Below are positions 10,172 through 21,564 of a stretch of 64,000 nt of DNA, one piece after another. A program made the translations under genes and the position numbers. The stretch spans positions 33,905,555 through 33,969,554 of the forward strand of contig OX457046.1 of NCBI GenBank assembly GCA_949752735.1, read 5' to 3'. Under the pieces are notes generated by a model. It ran no database searches. It had not been told where the DNA came from and saw nothing but the letters and a program-made list of their open reading frames with translations. Source of the stretch: Lumbricus terrestris. Taxonomy: Eukaryota; Annelida; Clitellata; Crassiclitellata; Lumbricidae. The stretch's first letter is position 1. The number at the start of each line of letters is the position of its first letter.

Positions 10172-10735
10172 CGATCTGATTTCTATTGTCTTCGATTCAG
10201 ACGATTGATCACAATAACTCCTTTGTTACCGAACAATTAATCGATAAATCGATCAATCACGAGATCGATAAATCAAGAGATCGATGAATCAAGAAATCAA
10301 TGCTTGTCGACAATGAAGATCTATTGGAAAGCGTCCGATATGTGCATCAATCGAAAATCAATGTTTATCGATAAAGAATATCGATCAGATAGTGACCAAT
10401 AAATGATGAGCACCAAAACGAATTCGACTATAATTATCGATATTCAAAGAATTATCTCGTTGGTCGTAATAATATTCAGACTGCATGCGAGAAGACTACA
10501 GGTGTGTATAATATACGGCAATTTCTTTAGAAGATGTTGTCTTCTTGTAAGTCTCCTTGTTTCTCTGTCTGTCAGTGTCCTCCTCTCTTCCAGTATGCCT
10601 CTGACGATCATGAGAAAACGAATGACTTCATTATTATATTATATGCAACGACTTAAAACTGATAACTTATAACTGAAGTCGCTCTTTGTGAGTCTCCTTA
10701 TCGAGTTCTTCTGAACTTTATGTCTGTTCGTAAGA
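10172..10735. other. 5' flank of DMRT exon, ATCGAT-rich
   Basis: Probable 5' UTR or intron of the DMRT gene. From about 10190 to 10445 the sequence is unusually rich in ATCGAT and GATAAATC words. No ORF of interest. Confidence 0.45.
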
Positions 10736-10965
10736 GCTCGGTCGGTCGGTCTGTCTGTCTTCAGATTTTTCTGTCTTATCTGGTTGTCTGTCCGTGTGCT
10801 TCGCTGTTTCTCTGTCTGTCTGCATGCATGTATGTCTGTTTGTTTGTTTGTCTGTGTCTATGTCTGTCTGTTTCGCTGTATTTCTACCTGCCTGCCTGCA
10901 TATCTGTCTGTCTTTCTATTCGTCTCTCTGTCTATCTGTCTGTCTGTACGCTTGTCTATGTCTCA
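10736..10965. repeat. (CTGT)n-rich degenerate microsatellite
   Basis: CTGT, TCTG and TTTG words dominate. All three plus-strand frames are open as Ser/Val/Cys/Leu repeats, which marks low complexity and not coding. Confidence 0.85.
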
Positions 10966-11279
10966 TTCGGCGTATACCACTCCTGCTCTTGTGAGGAATC
11001 GCAGACTGTTTACACAGGTCTGGCCATCGAGTCTCTTGAGCCTCTGTTCACCTGCGTCTTACGGTCGCCCAACGTAGCCAGTGAGGGGCCGACCGACCGG
11101 CGAAGGAAGGACGTATGGTCGGACGGACCTGCCCTAGGAGGAGGAACTCTTAAGTCCCGCCGCCGACGAAACTTTCCGGTTACCTACCGCGCGGTATAAC
11201 CATCGCCCTCTCGTCAGACAACATCATCACGCTAACGATTAGCGGATAGATCGACACCGGTGATGGTTTACGGGTGGTG

Positions 11280-11460
11280 CTGATGCTGAAGGTGCTGCCA
11301 GAGACCCACAGGTGAAGCCACAGGCGGTCAACTTTGATATGGCCCCGCCCACTGCCCCGCCCACTTCTTCACCGACCAATCAAATCCTCCTGGGCCTTGT
11401 CAGTCAACGATGGTAATATTATTACCTCCCGCTGAAGCGCTACATCCGCCCACATCGGAA
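11280..11460 (-). promoter_or_regulatory. GC-box and CCAAT promoter-like region
   Basis: Two CCCCGCCCACT boxes and a GACCAATCA CCAAT box cluster at about 11342-11385, with a third CCGCCCAC at about 11446, in locally GC-rich sequence about 1.2 kb upstream of the DMRT start codon. On the minus strand they read GGGCGGGG, the Sp/KLF box. A plausible DMRT promoter by position and composition; no transcription start is shown. Confidence 0.45.
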
Positions 11461-12180
11461 GAGTTGATAACATCGTCCCAGCTATGTGGGAAGTAAGAGA
11501 CTATCAGGCACATCGCGACTATCGGTGCTAATGACCGAATTAGTGTCACTTATAATTTCGGTATTAATTAACTTCATGTCAAGCCGTATGGAAATATGTG
11601 ACATGTTTGAGTGAGTTTCGGATTACTCTGTTCTTCAGGCCTTAGCATTCATAAGTTAATAAGTTCAGCTTTCACTCAAGATGCTATAATTATATCCTTT
11701 GCCTAGAAACCTGTATAATGCATAGTCTACACTTATTGTCTTCTGAGAATATTCGAGATAATAAGACGTTCTGGTCTTATCTTACAACGTTCTTCTGTTT
11801 TCCATGCAGATAACAATGAGTGCATAACACACAATAGAAGCTAATTAAGTTGGGGCAAGGACAAAACACCCCCGGACAAACCCTCCAGACAAAACCCTCC
11901 GGACAAATCCCCAGAGTATAGGAGTAATAATAGGACATAACTCTCCCGGGTAGAACATCAATTGTGTATAAGTGGTTATCCTCCGAACGGCGGTTCAAAA
12001 ATTATAGGCCTAAGACCTATGTGTTGGTCGTATAGGCTATAGGCTTATGGCCTTAGGGCTTAGGCTATAGATATATACAATATATTATACGCTATAATTT
12101 ATTACAGTGCGTATACATGTGCACCTTTATGGAATCGATATCATTTCGGTATAATTATCCGCTGTCGCCCATTTCCTAGA
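11461..12180. other. intergenic with C-rich repeat fragment
   Basis: No gene seen. A C-rich member of the CGGACAAA family lies at about 11850-11920 with four spaced GGACAAA/AGACAAA words. Confidence 0.4.
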
Positions 12181-12250
12181 ACAGTCACGTGGTTAGCGCG
12201 CTAGTTTGTCGGCTGAAAGGTCTGGTGGGGGTCAAACCACCACGAAAGAA
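12181..12250 (+). mobile_element. tRNA-like SINE head fragment
   Basis: CACGTGGTTAGCGCGCTAG resembles an A box region and GGGGTCAAACCACC a damaged B box. No body or tail found. Confidence 0.4.
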
Positions 12251-12406
12251 CTATTTGACTCTAGATTTCCGCTTCGTTGCGTCGCAAGCTTACTCATGCA
12301 TGAGCACTAATGAATACACTGCTTACATTTTTGTATATAATGTATTATATATAATGTATATATGTATAAATGTGTATATATATATATATCGGTGGGAGAA
12401 TGAGAC

Positions 12407-12482
12407 GTTTATACGTTGGCAATGTCAGTCCCAAGCCTGGTGATAGGAGGAGGGCGAAACTAATCATCTCTGATGTGACACA
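12407..12482 (+). repeat. dispersed repeat R1, copy 3
   Basis: GGCAATGTCAGTCCCAAGCC, then GGAGGAGGGCGAAACTAATC. Truncated at the left relative to the copy at 37989. Confidence 0.6.
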
Positions 12483-12650
12483 CCGACAACGAGAGAGCGA
12501 GACAGACAAAGAGGCAGATAGAGAGAGAGACAGAGAGACAGATACAAACAGAGATAGACACACAGAGAGACAGAGCGATAGAGAGAGAGACAGAGAGAGA
12601 CAGAGAGAGACAGAGAGAGACAGAGACAGAGAGATAGAGAGAGATACAAG
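12483..12650. repeat. (GAGACA)n-type microsatellite
   Basis: Degenerate GAGA/GACA repeats, open in several frames as low-complexity Arg/Glu/Thr/Asp or Leu/Ser/Val. Confidence 0.9.
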
Positions 12651-13309
12651 AATCTCTGCATGCGTGGGTTAATATATGCTATAGCCTACCTCCCGGTTTA
12701 TGATGAAGTGATGAAAGCCTAACCGTCTACATTCTCACACCTAAGCGCTTACACATGTTTTAACTGCAACCACTCATATCACCCACCATGAAAGGGAAAA
12801 GGACCTGACGCGTTTAGAAGACACATCGTCGATGAAATGAAATGCGTTTCATTTGCAGGACATAATTAAATTACCAGAACACTTTAAACCGTTTATGTCA
12901 CCATCAATAGAGAAAAACATACATAACGACGGCTTAGATCAGCGTCTATATTAGAAGACGAAAGCTTTCCACAAGACAAATGTTATTACACCCCGCGGTC
13001 ACCCGGCAAGCACCTGTCACCTTATCTCATTCAAATGCAGCCACGTTCTTAAATACGACGTTAGGCTTAAATATGGTATTATTTACATGTACACAATTAC
13101 ATGCAAGTATATACACACGCATACACGTAGACGTACACACACACGCACGCACACACACACACACACGAACACGTGGGCCTACATAAACAATTATAAGCCT
13201 GCGACATAGACGTGTGTGTTTGTGTGTGTGGTTTTGCGTATACGTTTCTGTTGTCCCTGGCTGTCGTTATGTCCCTGTATATATCCGTCCGGGTTTGTAT
13301 GTGTATATA
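12651..13309. other. intergenic with (CA)n tract
   Basis: No gene seen. A (CA)n-like tract lies at about 13133-13168 and a short (TG)n at about 13211-13230. Confidence 0.4.
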
Positions 13310-13581
13310 CTATATATATATACATATATATGTATATATATATACCCGTCTGTGTGGTAAAAGCCGCTGGAGGTTGACCCAAGTGCACAAGCATCTATCC
13401 GGAATTCCAGATGCGCATTAGCAGTAAAACAGTCGTCACCTAAAAGCAATCTGTCTGAACTGTTATACATATATATATATACATTGAATAATACAGATAT
13501 ATATATATATATATATATATGATTGACCGAAAATTATATATAATTCATATATGATTTACATATATATATATAATATTACTT

Positions 13582-13612
<31 letters not shown>

Positions 13613-13620
13613 GCCTATTC
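13310..13620. repeat. cluster of (TA)n microsatellites
   Basis: Several TA tracts (13310-13345, 13468-13482, 13498-13520, 13559-13612) separated by short unique sequence. Confidence 0.85.
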
Positions 13621-14706
13621 ACGGACGAGCGATATATATGTATACAGGTATATATAGATTATACTATATATATAATCGGTGCATGGGTAAAGGTGGTCAG
13701 AAGAGGATACTATATCACCCATTGTACCTCGCCTGCAGCATGCATACTTGGACTGGTTGGAGGTAAGTCGATCTGACTCAGAGGCATTTGAATCCAATCG
13801 CCTTATAATTCACATTCAGCTCAAATTATTTTCCGAAACATTTTAACGATACTCATTTTAATCGATTCGGGCATTGGGTTCCCTATATATAATATATATA
13901 TATGTGTATATATATGTAGGCCTATATATATGTATATATATAGGTTCATGTATTGTTTGAAGCAGTTTCGAAAGAGAGCATACAGTGTATATACACATGA
14001 TGCGCTTGAGATCTATTTCAAGTGATTCTTGCCAGCAAACAAGAACGGCAAGGAGGTCGTCACTATTGCAGGTATACGATGGTGTCGTTAAACAGAACCA
14101 TTGCAAGCAAATAAGGAGGGTCGACCACCACCATATCAGGAATACCATGCATGTCTATATATATTATATATATAATATATACCAAGATTGTATTTTATAT
14201 ATAACCATAACCATCAATTTTTTGGAAAATTCACTTGCAACATTCATAGGACAATTATACTGTAGCCTAATTATATTTCCATATTCATAATTAACACTGG
14301 ATTTTCAATAATGCGTTTGCACAATATAGGAAGACCTAAATGCATTGTTTAATCTAGACGTCTCTGGGGGAAGCGTCCCTCCCTCCCCTCCGAGGAATGA
14401 TATCCCGGATTCCAAGAAAAATTAATTTGTAGTTAATTGCGATTTTCAAAAATTAATCGCGCGATTAATTTCGATTAAATTTTTTAATCGAACAACAGCC
14501 CTACTTATAAGCCCTACTATGAAAGGGTGAGAATTGCTAGGAATTTATTCCGGATGGGCGTAACTTGAACCCAGTAAAAAACATGTAAATCAGAAATGAG
14601 CTAAATATTAAACGTAAAACTGACCGGGGGCGACCGGTCTGTAGGAGGGGGAAGGAGAGGAATTTGAGCCAGTTAATACGCAAGGGTATATATATATAGC
14701 AGCCAT
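13621..14706. other. intergenic, nothing recognised
   Basis: AT-rich with small TA tracts near 13885-13940 and 14155-14180. The ATTAATCG/CGATTAAT repeats near 14430-14490 are low complexity. No coding signal. Confidence 0.35.
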
Positions 14707-14945
14707 CAGTGGCGGCGCCAGGATTTCAGTTTTCGGGGCTGAAGCCTCGCGGAGGAAATCTCCCATTTCATCCTGCCAAAATTTCTGATTACCTTTTTTA
14801 GTTATCCGGCCGAAATCTTGTGTAGTTTTCGCGAGCTTATCGTGGAAATATTTCACTTCTACATGTCAAAAAAGCGGATGAATTTTTAGGGGGCGTAGCC
14901 TTTTATAGGGGGCTTAGCCCCCCCATACCCCTAGCGCCGCCGCTG
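14707..14945. mobile_element. hAT-type MITE, 239 bp
   Basis: Ends CAGTGGCGGCGCCAGG and CCTAGCGCCGCCGCTG are imperfect inverted repeats of the hAT type. Flanks GCAGCCAT (14699-14706) and GAAGCCAT (14946-14953) are an 8-bp target duplication with one mismatch. Sequence just inside the left end (TTCAGTTTTCGGGGCTGAAG) reappears, inverted and diverged, at 54330-54380. Confidence 0.85.
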
Positions 14946-14953
14946 GAAGCCAT

Positions 14954-15180
14954 CGGGTTCAACCCGCAGTCTTTATTAAAATCCCATATAGTAAAGTCTT
15001 CATTTCACACAACAAATTTCATATAAATCAACGTCTGATGCCCCAAATAATTGGTGTACAATAATTTTCAAACATAGTATGCCGTTTAGATATACATGAT
15101 GGATTGACGACTGCATGGGCGCAATATCTGGCATAGATCTGTGACTTATACTGCGTGCAGTTCCCAAGACGAGACCTCAT
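14954..15180. other. intergenic, nothing recognised
   Basis: No gene or repeat identified. Confidence 0.35.
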
Positions 15181-15404
15181 TCCATCCGTCCATCCATCCA
15201 TCCATCCATCCATCCCTCCGTCCATCCATCCCTCCATCCATCCATCAATCGAGCCCTCCGTCCATCCATCCAGCCTTCCATCCATCCCTCCGTCCATCCA
15301 TCCAGCCTTCCATCCATCCCTCCGTCCATCCATCCGTCCGTCCATCCATCCATCCCTCCCTCCCTCTCTCCCTCCCTCCCTCCGTCCGTCCATCCATCCA
15401 TCAG
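15181..15404. repeat. (TCCA)n / (CCTC)n microsatellite
   Basis: Over 200 bp of CATC/TCCA/CCTC tetramers. Open in all frames as Pro-Ser-Ile-His or Asp-Gly-Trp-Met repeats; not coding. Confidence 0.95.
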
Positions 15405-15587
15405 ATCCCAACACCTTATAATCGAGCGACGGACAGCTCTTCTTTCTTCAGCAGCCCGCATCATCTCGAGTTCTGTTTATCCGCCTCCGACGATAATAAA
15501 CTCCATCTACAACGGCGAGTCTTTGAAGTGCATGGCGAGATTGGCCAATAACTGCATGGGTGTCCACCCCTCGTTCCCTACATACGC

Positions 15588-15589
<2 letters not shown>

Positions 15590-15622
<33 letters not shown>

Positions 15623-15835
15623 TATACTTATACATGTATAAGTATGTGCGGGTGTGTGTGTGCGTGTGTGTGTATGTGCGTGCGTACGTGTGTGTGCAGG
15701 TGCATGTGTGTGTGTGGTTGTGTGTGGTTGTGTGTGTGGTTGTGTGTGTGTGGCTTTGCGTGCGTGTGGGTGTGTGGCGTATGTGAGTGTGTGTGGGTGG
15801 GTGTTGAGTATGTGGGTCTGTGTGCACACTGAGGG
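15590..15835. repeat. (TA)n followed by (TG)n-rich tract
   Basis: (TA)n at 15590-15619, then about 180 bp of TGTG/TGCG/TGGT repeats. Confidence 0.9.
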
Positions 15836-16312
15836 TGAGAGGACAAAGTCAACTGGTTTATTACTGTGTCCCCTATTCAACCTATTGGTATAGATGAAGA
15901 AGGAAATGAGTATACATACATTTATCGCACATTGTTGATGGTGAATTCAAACAGCCAGGAGCAGCAGAGTCGGACTTGTCGCCTCTGACGCATATAGGCA
16001 TTTTCTACTCGGTTTCATAGCCGGGTAGGGAATACCTATGTGCACCTCTGACATGTTTAGGCTATATTATATTATATTACGGTACATTACATTCCCACAT
16101 CTCCGTCTCTCTTCAAAACTTCTTTTCTCGGGGTGGTCGCACAGGGAGCGCTTGTTGATGGTCTCTGCTGAGATCGGCGCTATATAAGTTTCAAATTACA
16201 TTACAGTTTTATGCTAATATAGGCTTATACGCACCACGATGTCCGTAACAACGCTCGTGTAAGAAATATAGATGACCCGCGGCCTCATACAAAATATAGG
16301 CTATAGACCTAC

Positions 16313-16346
<34 letters not shown>

Positions 16347-16900
16347 CTTATATATTAGGCCTAGGCTATATAGAATAACGACGGACAGATCGATAAATTA
16401 CGCCAGCTGCCAATTATAATGTACTGCGGCTATAGTACATAAGATACCCAGTTGTACTATAATAGCGACACGGGAATCTGATTATGTGAGACGGATTATT
16501 TGTTAAGCCTATTGGCTGGATGCATTCAACCGTAGCGAGGCCGTTTGTTTAATTTGAATGATGAGACATCGGTTGTGGTGTTAGATGCAGCGGTGGCAGC
16601 GGAGGAGGAGGAGGAAGAGGAGGTATATTTAGTCTTGCGTTGCAATGTAACTTAAACTCGGAGTTCGTTAAGGAAACCGATCAGATCCGCCCTCGCTTAG
16701 CAACTGTATACATCAACTGCCGCAGCAGCCAGCGATGCTGCTGTTGCAATAGGTCATTTAGCATCCGAACACACCCATGCAGGTCTATACAGTACCTCCA
16801 CGTCTTCGCAATTAGCAATGAACCGCACAAGACTTTGCATGTACTACACGCACGGTAGTGTCGAGCCAACTTTCCGGACTTTACACCTCGCATCTCTTTG
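15836..16900. other. intergenic; SINE tail and (TA)n
   Basis: Contains a fragment CGGCGCTATATAAGTTTCAA near 16173 like the SINE/LINE tail, (TA)n at about 16314-16343, and (GGA)n near 16600. Frames near 16640-16860 show no recognisable protein. Confidence 0.4.
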
Positions 16901-16904
16901 TTTC

Positions 16905-17060
16905 TGTCTGACTGTCTCTCTCTCTCTCTGTGTCTGAATCGGCGTCTGCCACTGTCTGCCTGTCTCTGCATTCGAGTCTGTCTCTCTGTCTGTCTCTGTA
17001 TCCCTCTGTCTCTGTCTCTGTCTGTCTGAGTCTCTGCCTGTTTGTGCGTGCCTGTATGTC
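16905..17060. repeat. (TCTG)n-rich microsatellite
   Basis: Degenerate TCTG/TCTC repeats open in several frames. Confidence 0.85.
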
Positions 17061-17844
17061 TCGTTCTGTCTCTGACTGTGCGGTATATCTTCGCGTAAAA
17101 TCGACCAAATTGAATACATTAACTGACAGGCCTATACAGGCCCTATGCATAGTGGCTTCTATCCCCAGTCTACCCAGTAAACAACCGAGCTCTGTTCCTC
17201 CCATTCCCCTCCCCGGCCTGTTTTACGTCACGTTTACCTCATTTCTGGTTCCCTTGTTTTTCACTACGGTTGCACCCATCCGGAATAGGGATAGAAGCCC
17301 TGCCTATTATATTATAGACCCTATCTTTAAATGGCCACTTGCCATGATTGACGTCTGACCAAGGACGTTGTCAGCGTATGTATAAAATGACAGTTCTCTG
17401 GGAAGCTAGCTCATATATATATCCTACACCTCCTATATATTTTATGACCCACCTGTTTGTGAAAATCTTACCCTGATTAATTCTTTCGATTTCTCTCAAC
17501 CGACATTCACAGTAATAGGCCACCAAAAATTTCCTTTCTTGGGGTGAAAATCGTCGGGGGATTGGGCGTTCAGCCCTCCTATAGTGCATGCATGGGCCTA
17601 GTCTTTGCAGTCGTCTTCAATGCACAAACCTGAGGGTTGTTTTGGAGTGTCAGGTCTTGTTTTCAGCGTTTGCAGAGACATTTTTAATGATTATTATTCT
17701 TATTATTACTAGGCTACTAATACTATTATTATTATTAGTAGTAGTAGTAGTAGTAAAATATTCAGCTTCACATGAATCAAAGTCCAACGACTCATGTCCT
17801 TTTTATATGCCTACACTTGTCAATGAGCCCATAAGCATAACCGC

Positions 17845-17899
<55 letters not shown>

Positions 17900-18506
17900 T
17901 AATCAGAAATCAGGCTGACAAGCCGCAACACGGCTACAAAATGAAGAGAAAACTAGTTATAAAAATGTTTGTTCATTGTTCAAGGCAATCAAGGGTTGCT
18001 TTTATTTCTTAATTTTAAACTAGGCCTATTCGTTTAATTTATTAATTGTAAAGTACTCTAGGTATGAAGTTCAGAAGTTCTTATCATCTTTAGTTGCCAA
18101 TTCAAAGTTACGAGTTCTCGGGCGAAGACCGCAGCGGCGCTTTAGTATAGGCCTACAGACGGAAACAAACTCCGCAGGACATGGCATGAATGGATGAAGA
18201 AACTTTCATCATTAGGACGATGTTGGATTTAGGATATTATATAAGCTTACGTATGCTTCAAAATGTAACTATCTTGATTAATTCAATGGACTACGTCATT
18301 ATGCCCAAATTTTTTGCCATGATATAGGCTACACCAGAGCCGTATATTTCCAAGAGTCTGGCCATCTGCAGCTAACGAGAGGTTCCGGTCAATCCCGGGT
18401 CTTAGTTGTGGATCACGTGGTTACTGGCCTCCATTTTCTCTCCTTGCAACTGGATGAACTGTGTTTAGTGTTTACGCTAAATTTTGTGTGTGAAATATTT
18501 GAAATA
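17061..18506. other. intergenic, upstream of THAP pseudogene
   Basis: No gene seen. Holds (TTA)n-like DNA at about 17685-17755 and (TA)n at 17848-17894. The stretch at about 18400-18500 may be 5' UTR of the THAP gene. Confidence 0.4.
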
Positions 18507-18659
18507 ATGCCTTGTTGCGCTGCCGTTAACTGTTCGAATCGACACGAAGAGGGATTTCGGTTGTTTCGTTTTCCGAACAACAAGACGCGTCGTGATTTGT
18601 GGATCGCGAAATTGAAGAGAGACAACTGGAAGCCGACATCGTGTTCAGCTCTATGCGAG

Positions 18660-19541
18660 GTAAACAGCATTTACTCTTGGCCTTCCCAGTTAACTTCATA
18701 ATTGTATAATAGTCAACTCGTAAACAATCGGAATATCTACAGCGTCCACAAAAGCCAAGTCGCGGGAACCATGGCGATCATGAGGCGTACGCTTGACCCG
18801 GCCTGATACTGGCGGGATTTGCCTTAAGTACCTACCGCCAAGGCCGTCTTAAGGTCTTGGTTATTCCTAGGCACTCTTGCAATCTTGAAAACGAAATTAC
18901 TATGGGAAACGACATTTGAAGACGTTATGTGATTCTGCTATTGAAAATAGCCACAACGTTCAATGTTTACTAGCACAGTAGCACTGCTTAACTTAAACTG
19001 ATACAGTACAAAATATATGAAATATTTTGCTTTTTCCATTTTCCCGGCCAGTGTTTCAATGCATATCTGATTTTCAGATTACAGACTTGGTGGGCCCTAG
19101 ACACAGTGCACAATATGCCTAATGAATAGCACTGCCTTGCATACAGCAAACCTTTAATAGATGTTCATATCGATATGTACTCTATGATGTTAACGCAGAT
19201 ACATAAATAAACATTATAAGTCAAGGAGGTTTAACACATGATATCTCTTTTCCTCCTAGTCTTCCTTCTTTCTTATTACTTAATTCCTTAATATTATTAT
19301 TATTCCTTAATATTACTTCAAAGTCATTGCAATCCGATTGAATGGCGCCTGTTACGAAGGATTGGGTTAACTGTTTTTGGCGTTGGATTGGAAGTGGATA
19401 AGCCCATGCCTGGTTGTTTCCTGGATGGATGGATCCAGATTTGATGAGGGCTTATGACAACAGAGGCTGTACACTCTATATTTTTGTGGCCACCTTAATT
19501 AAATTTTTGTGAGATATATAAAGATGGTGATTATTTTGTAG
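18660..19541 (+). other. intron 1 of the THAP pseudogene
   Basis: GT donor at 18660, AG acceptor at 19540-19541 preceded by TTATTTTGT. It splits the THAP domain just before its His ligand. No internal repeat recognised beyond short TTATTA runs. Confidence 0.7.
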
Positions 19542-19821
19542 GCACATTTCGAAGAAAGTCAGTTCGAAAGAAATCGTAAGGACGGATGGAGAAAGTTACG
19601 ACCCGATGCTGTTCCAACACTCTTCACACACAGTGCTGTGGTGCATGTCAGAAAGCCGCCACTGAAACGCAGCCCAGAAGAAAGCCCGACGAAGACTATT
19701 GCAAAGAAGCGATTGCGTGTCGAACACAGCTACAGTAGGAAATCCTCGACATACTTCTCTACCGCTACCACTACTGTCACGGCAAGCTCTGGGTCGTCCA
19801 CAGCATGTCAGCTTCACGATG

Positions 19822-20644
19822 GTAATTCATTGTCACTAAATTATTGCATTAAAATGTTGTTACTGAGCATACAGGGGCAGAGTCTGGATTTTTGAAAGGG
19901 TGCTGGAGGCAGAGGTATGCAGCACCTACATGAATTCATGCACAAATTGGTGCCCTCAACCCATCTAGAAAATGCAGCATGTTACAGAGTGCTGTAAGCT
20001 TGTGCAGTGGCTAACAAATTTTATGGCCATATCATACTGAAAAAGAGAACTTAGATCAATGCTGGTCTGCTGAAAATCTAAGATTCAAGGGGGTAATCAG
20101 GTGGTGTCTGGAACAGGGTGAAGACCTCTGAAGTTGAAGACATTACGTTAAATGACGACATGTTTCATGCTTGTAGGTTTCTAAGTGTTTAATGTTAGTA
20201 ATCTATCCACACCTCAGATTCACATGTTCTGTGTGACCTTGCACGCGTGACAAATTTATATAATGACAATAGAAATATTTAAAAGTAATAAATTGTTGAC
20301 TGTGTGTGTGTCTGTAAGGACTTTATGTCTGTCTGTACCAACGTTTTAAGGAAGTTTAGCATCATGTTTTGTTGGTGTCATGTAGTGAGATGTAGAACAA
20401 ATGGAGCCTTGCGTGGCTGCCTTATAGCTAAATTCGACTCCTGTATTAACTTGTGATCAATCATTCATACTGTATCTGTAATACAATGCGCTGTGTCAGT
20501 TTGAATATTAATAAACGAAGATTATTATCATAATTATTATTATCATTATGTTAATTCCATGCAATCATTGTTGTCTCCAATGAAAGCGTGAGTTATTTAC
20601 TTAGATCAAAAGGCACTAATTGGACATGATTATTGTCTTTTCAG
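19822..20644 (+). other. intron 2 of the THAP pseudogene
   Basis: GT donor after CACGATG, acceptor CTTTTCAG at 20637-20644; joins phase 1 to phase 1. The part near 20440-20540 resembles the sequence at 890-990 (TGTATCTGTAAT, ATAAACGAAGATTATTAT) and is probably another retroposon end. Confidence 0.65.
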
Positions 20645-21445
20645 TTTCTAACAAGAATGCCACTGCTTTCTCAGACGAGTACCTGACTACATCTGGAAAC
20701 TTAGCAAAAAGCAACGCAGACTCTACATCCCACTCCATTACGGCTTCAACATTGTCAGCAGCTGTCACTGCTTCTGATTGTTTAGGTTGTCGCACTTTAA
20801 ACAGTTGTATCAAGAAATTGCATAGGCAGTTTTTAATACAGGCTCGTCTTATTGCTGCTCTACGTGTTAGGCATAAAGCAGCATTGAGGAAAGTAAGGAA
20901 AATTTCGAAAGCGAAATGTGCTTTTGGCTTTGCAGTTAAGAGATTTTTGAACATCGATCAGCAGAAGGCGTTGTGCAAAAATACGCAGAGGGGTTCTAAG
21001 TGGAGCTCAGTGACTGTAAGAAATGCAATGCAACTGCATTTTGCATGTGGTCCTACTGGCTACCATGTGCTATTGTCTCAGAAGTATCCGCTGCCATCAC
21101 TGCGTACTTTGAGACGCAGCATCCAATTTGTGAAATTTGAAAGTGGAATTTTAAAAAGTTTTCCAATTTCTTGCTTTTAAAGTTCGTGACATGAGCGTTC
21201 TTGAGCGAGAATGTTCTTTAACATTGGATGAGATGTCGATAACAGCAGGTGCTGAATTTGATAAACGGACTGGCCGTTTCATTGCTGATGTAACGTTGCC
21301 TGATCAGAGTGGTATTGCTACACATAGTTTGGTTTTTATGTTAGGTGGTATTACTGGAAACAAACTGTTGCCTATTATTTCACTGGAAATTCTACAGATG
21401 GCAGTGTCTTTGCTCCGATTGTGTTAAGCATTATTAAACACTGTC

Positions 21446-21512
21446 ATGAATAAGCTTGTGCCCTGCACTTGGCTTTCGAGTGGCACTCAAGAAATTTGGA
21501 GATTACGATTGT
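21446..21512 (+). mobile_element. SINE family C 3' tail fragment
   Basis: GAATAAGCTTGTGCCCTGCA, CTTGGCTTTCGAGTGGC and GGAGATTACGATTG match the end of the SINE at 35528-35768. It abuts the transposase coding sequence and supplies its TAA stop. Confidence 0.75.
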
Positions 21513-21564
21513 AATTTTGCTGTGCATAGTTCTTGCATAGATTAGGAAATAAACTTGTCAATAT

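Larger units (their letters stand above)
18507..21453 (+). pseudogene. THAP9/P-element-like transposase pseudogene
   Basis: Relative of the P element transposase and THAP9. Exon 1 (18507-18659) starts with MPCCAAVNCSNRH and ends GAG|GTAAAC. Exon 2 (19542-19821) begins AHFEESQFERNRKDGWRK. Together they form one THAP zinc finger (C2CH) with ligands C4 and C9 in exon 1, C50 near its end and His in exon 2, plus the AVPTLF motif. Exon 3 starts at 20645 after TTTTCAG with matching phase and carries a Lys/Arg-rich coiled region, FACGPTGYHVLLSQKYPLPS, LRTLRRSIQFVKFESGIL, then ERECSLTLDEMSI, in which the Asp probably corresponds to the first catalytic acid. Two frame changes are visible: near 21155-21170 (T/A run) and near 21355 (after MLGGITGN; another frame continues QTVAYYFTGNSTDGS). 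It stops at 21451, far short of a complete catalytic domain, where a SINE fragment begins. Possibly once a whole transposon; no terminal repeats found. Confidence 0.85.

Noticed and set aside
15028..15551. Pro-Ser-Ile-His and Asp-Gly-Trp-Met repeat ORFs
   Set aside because: (TCCA)n microsatellite read in all frames.
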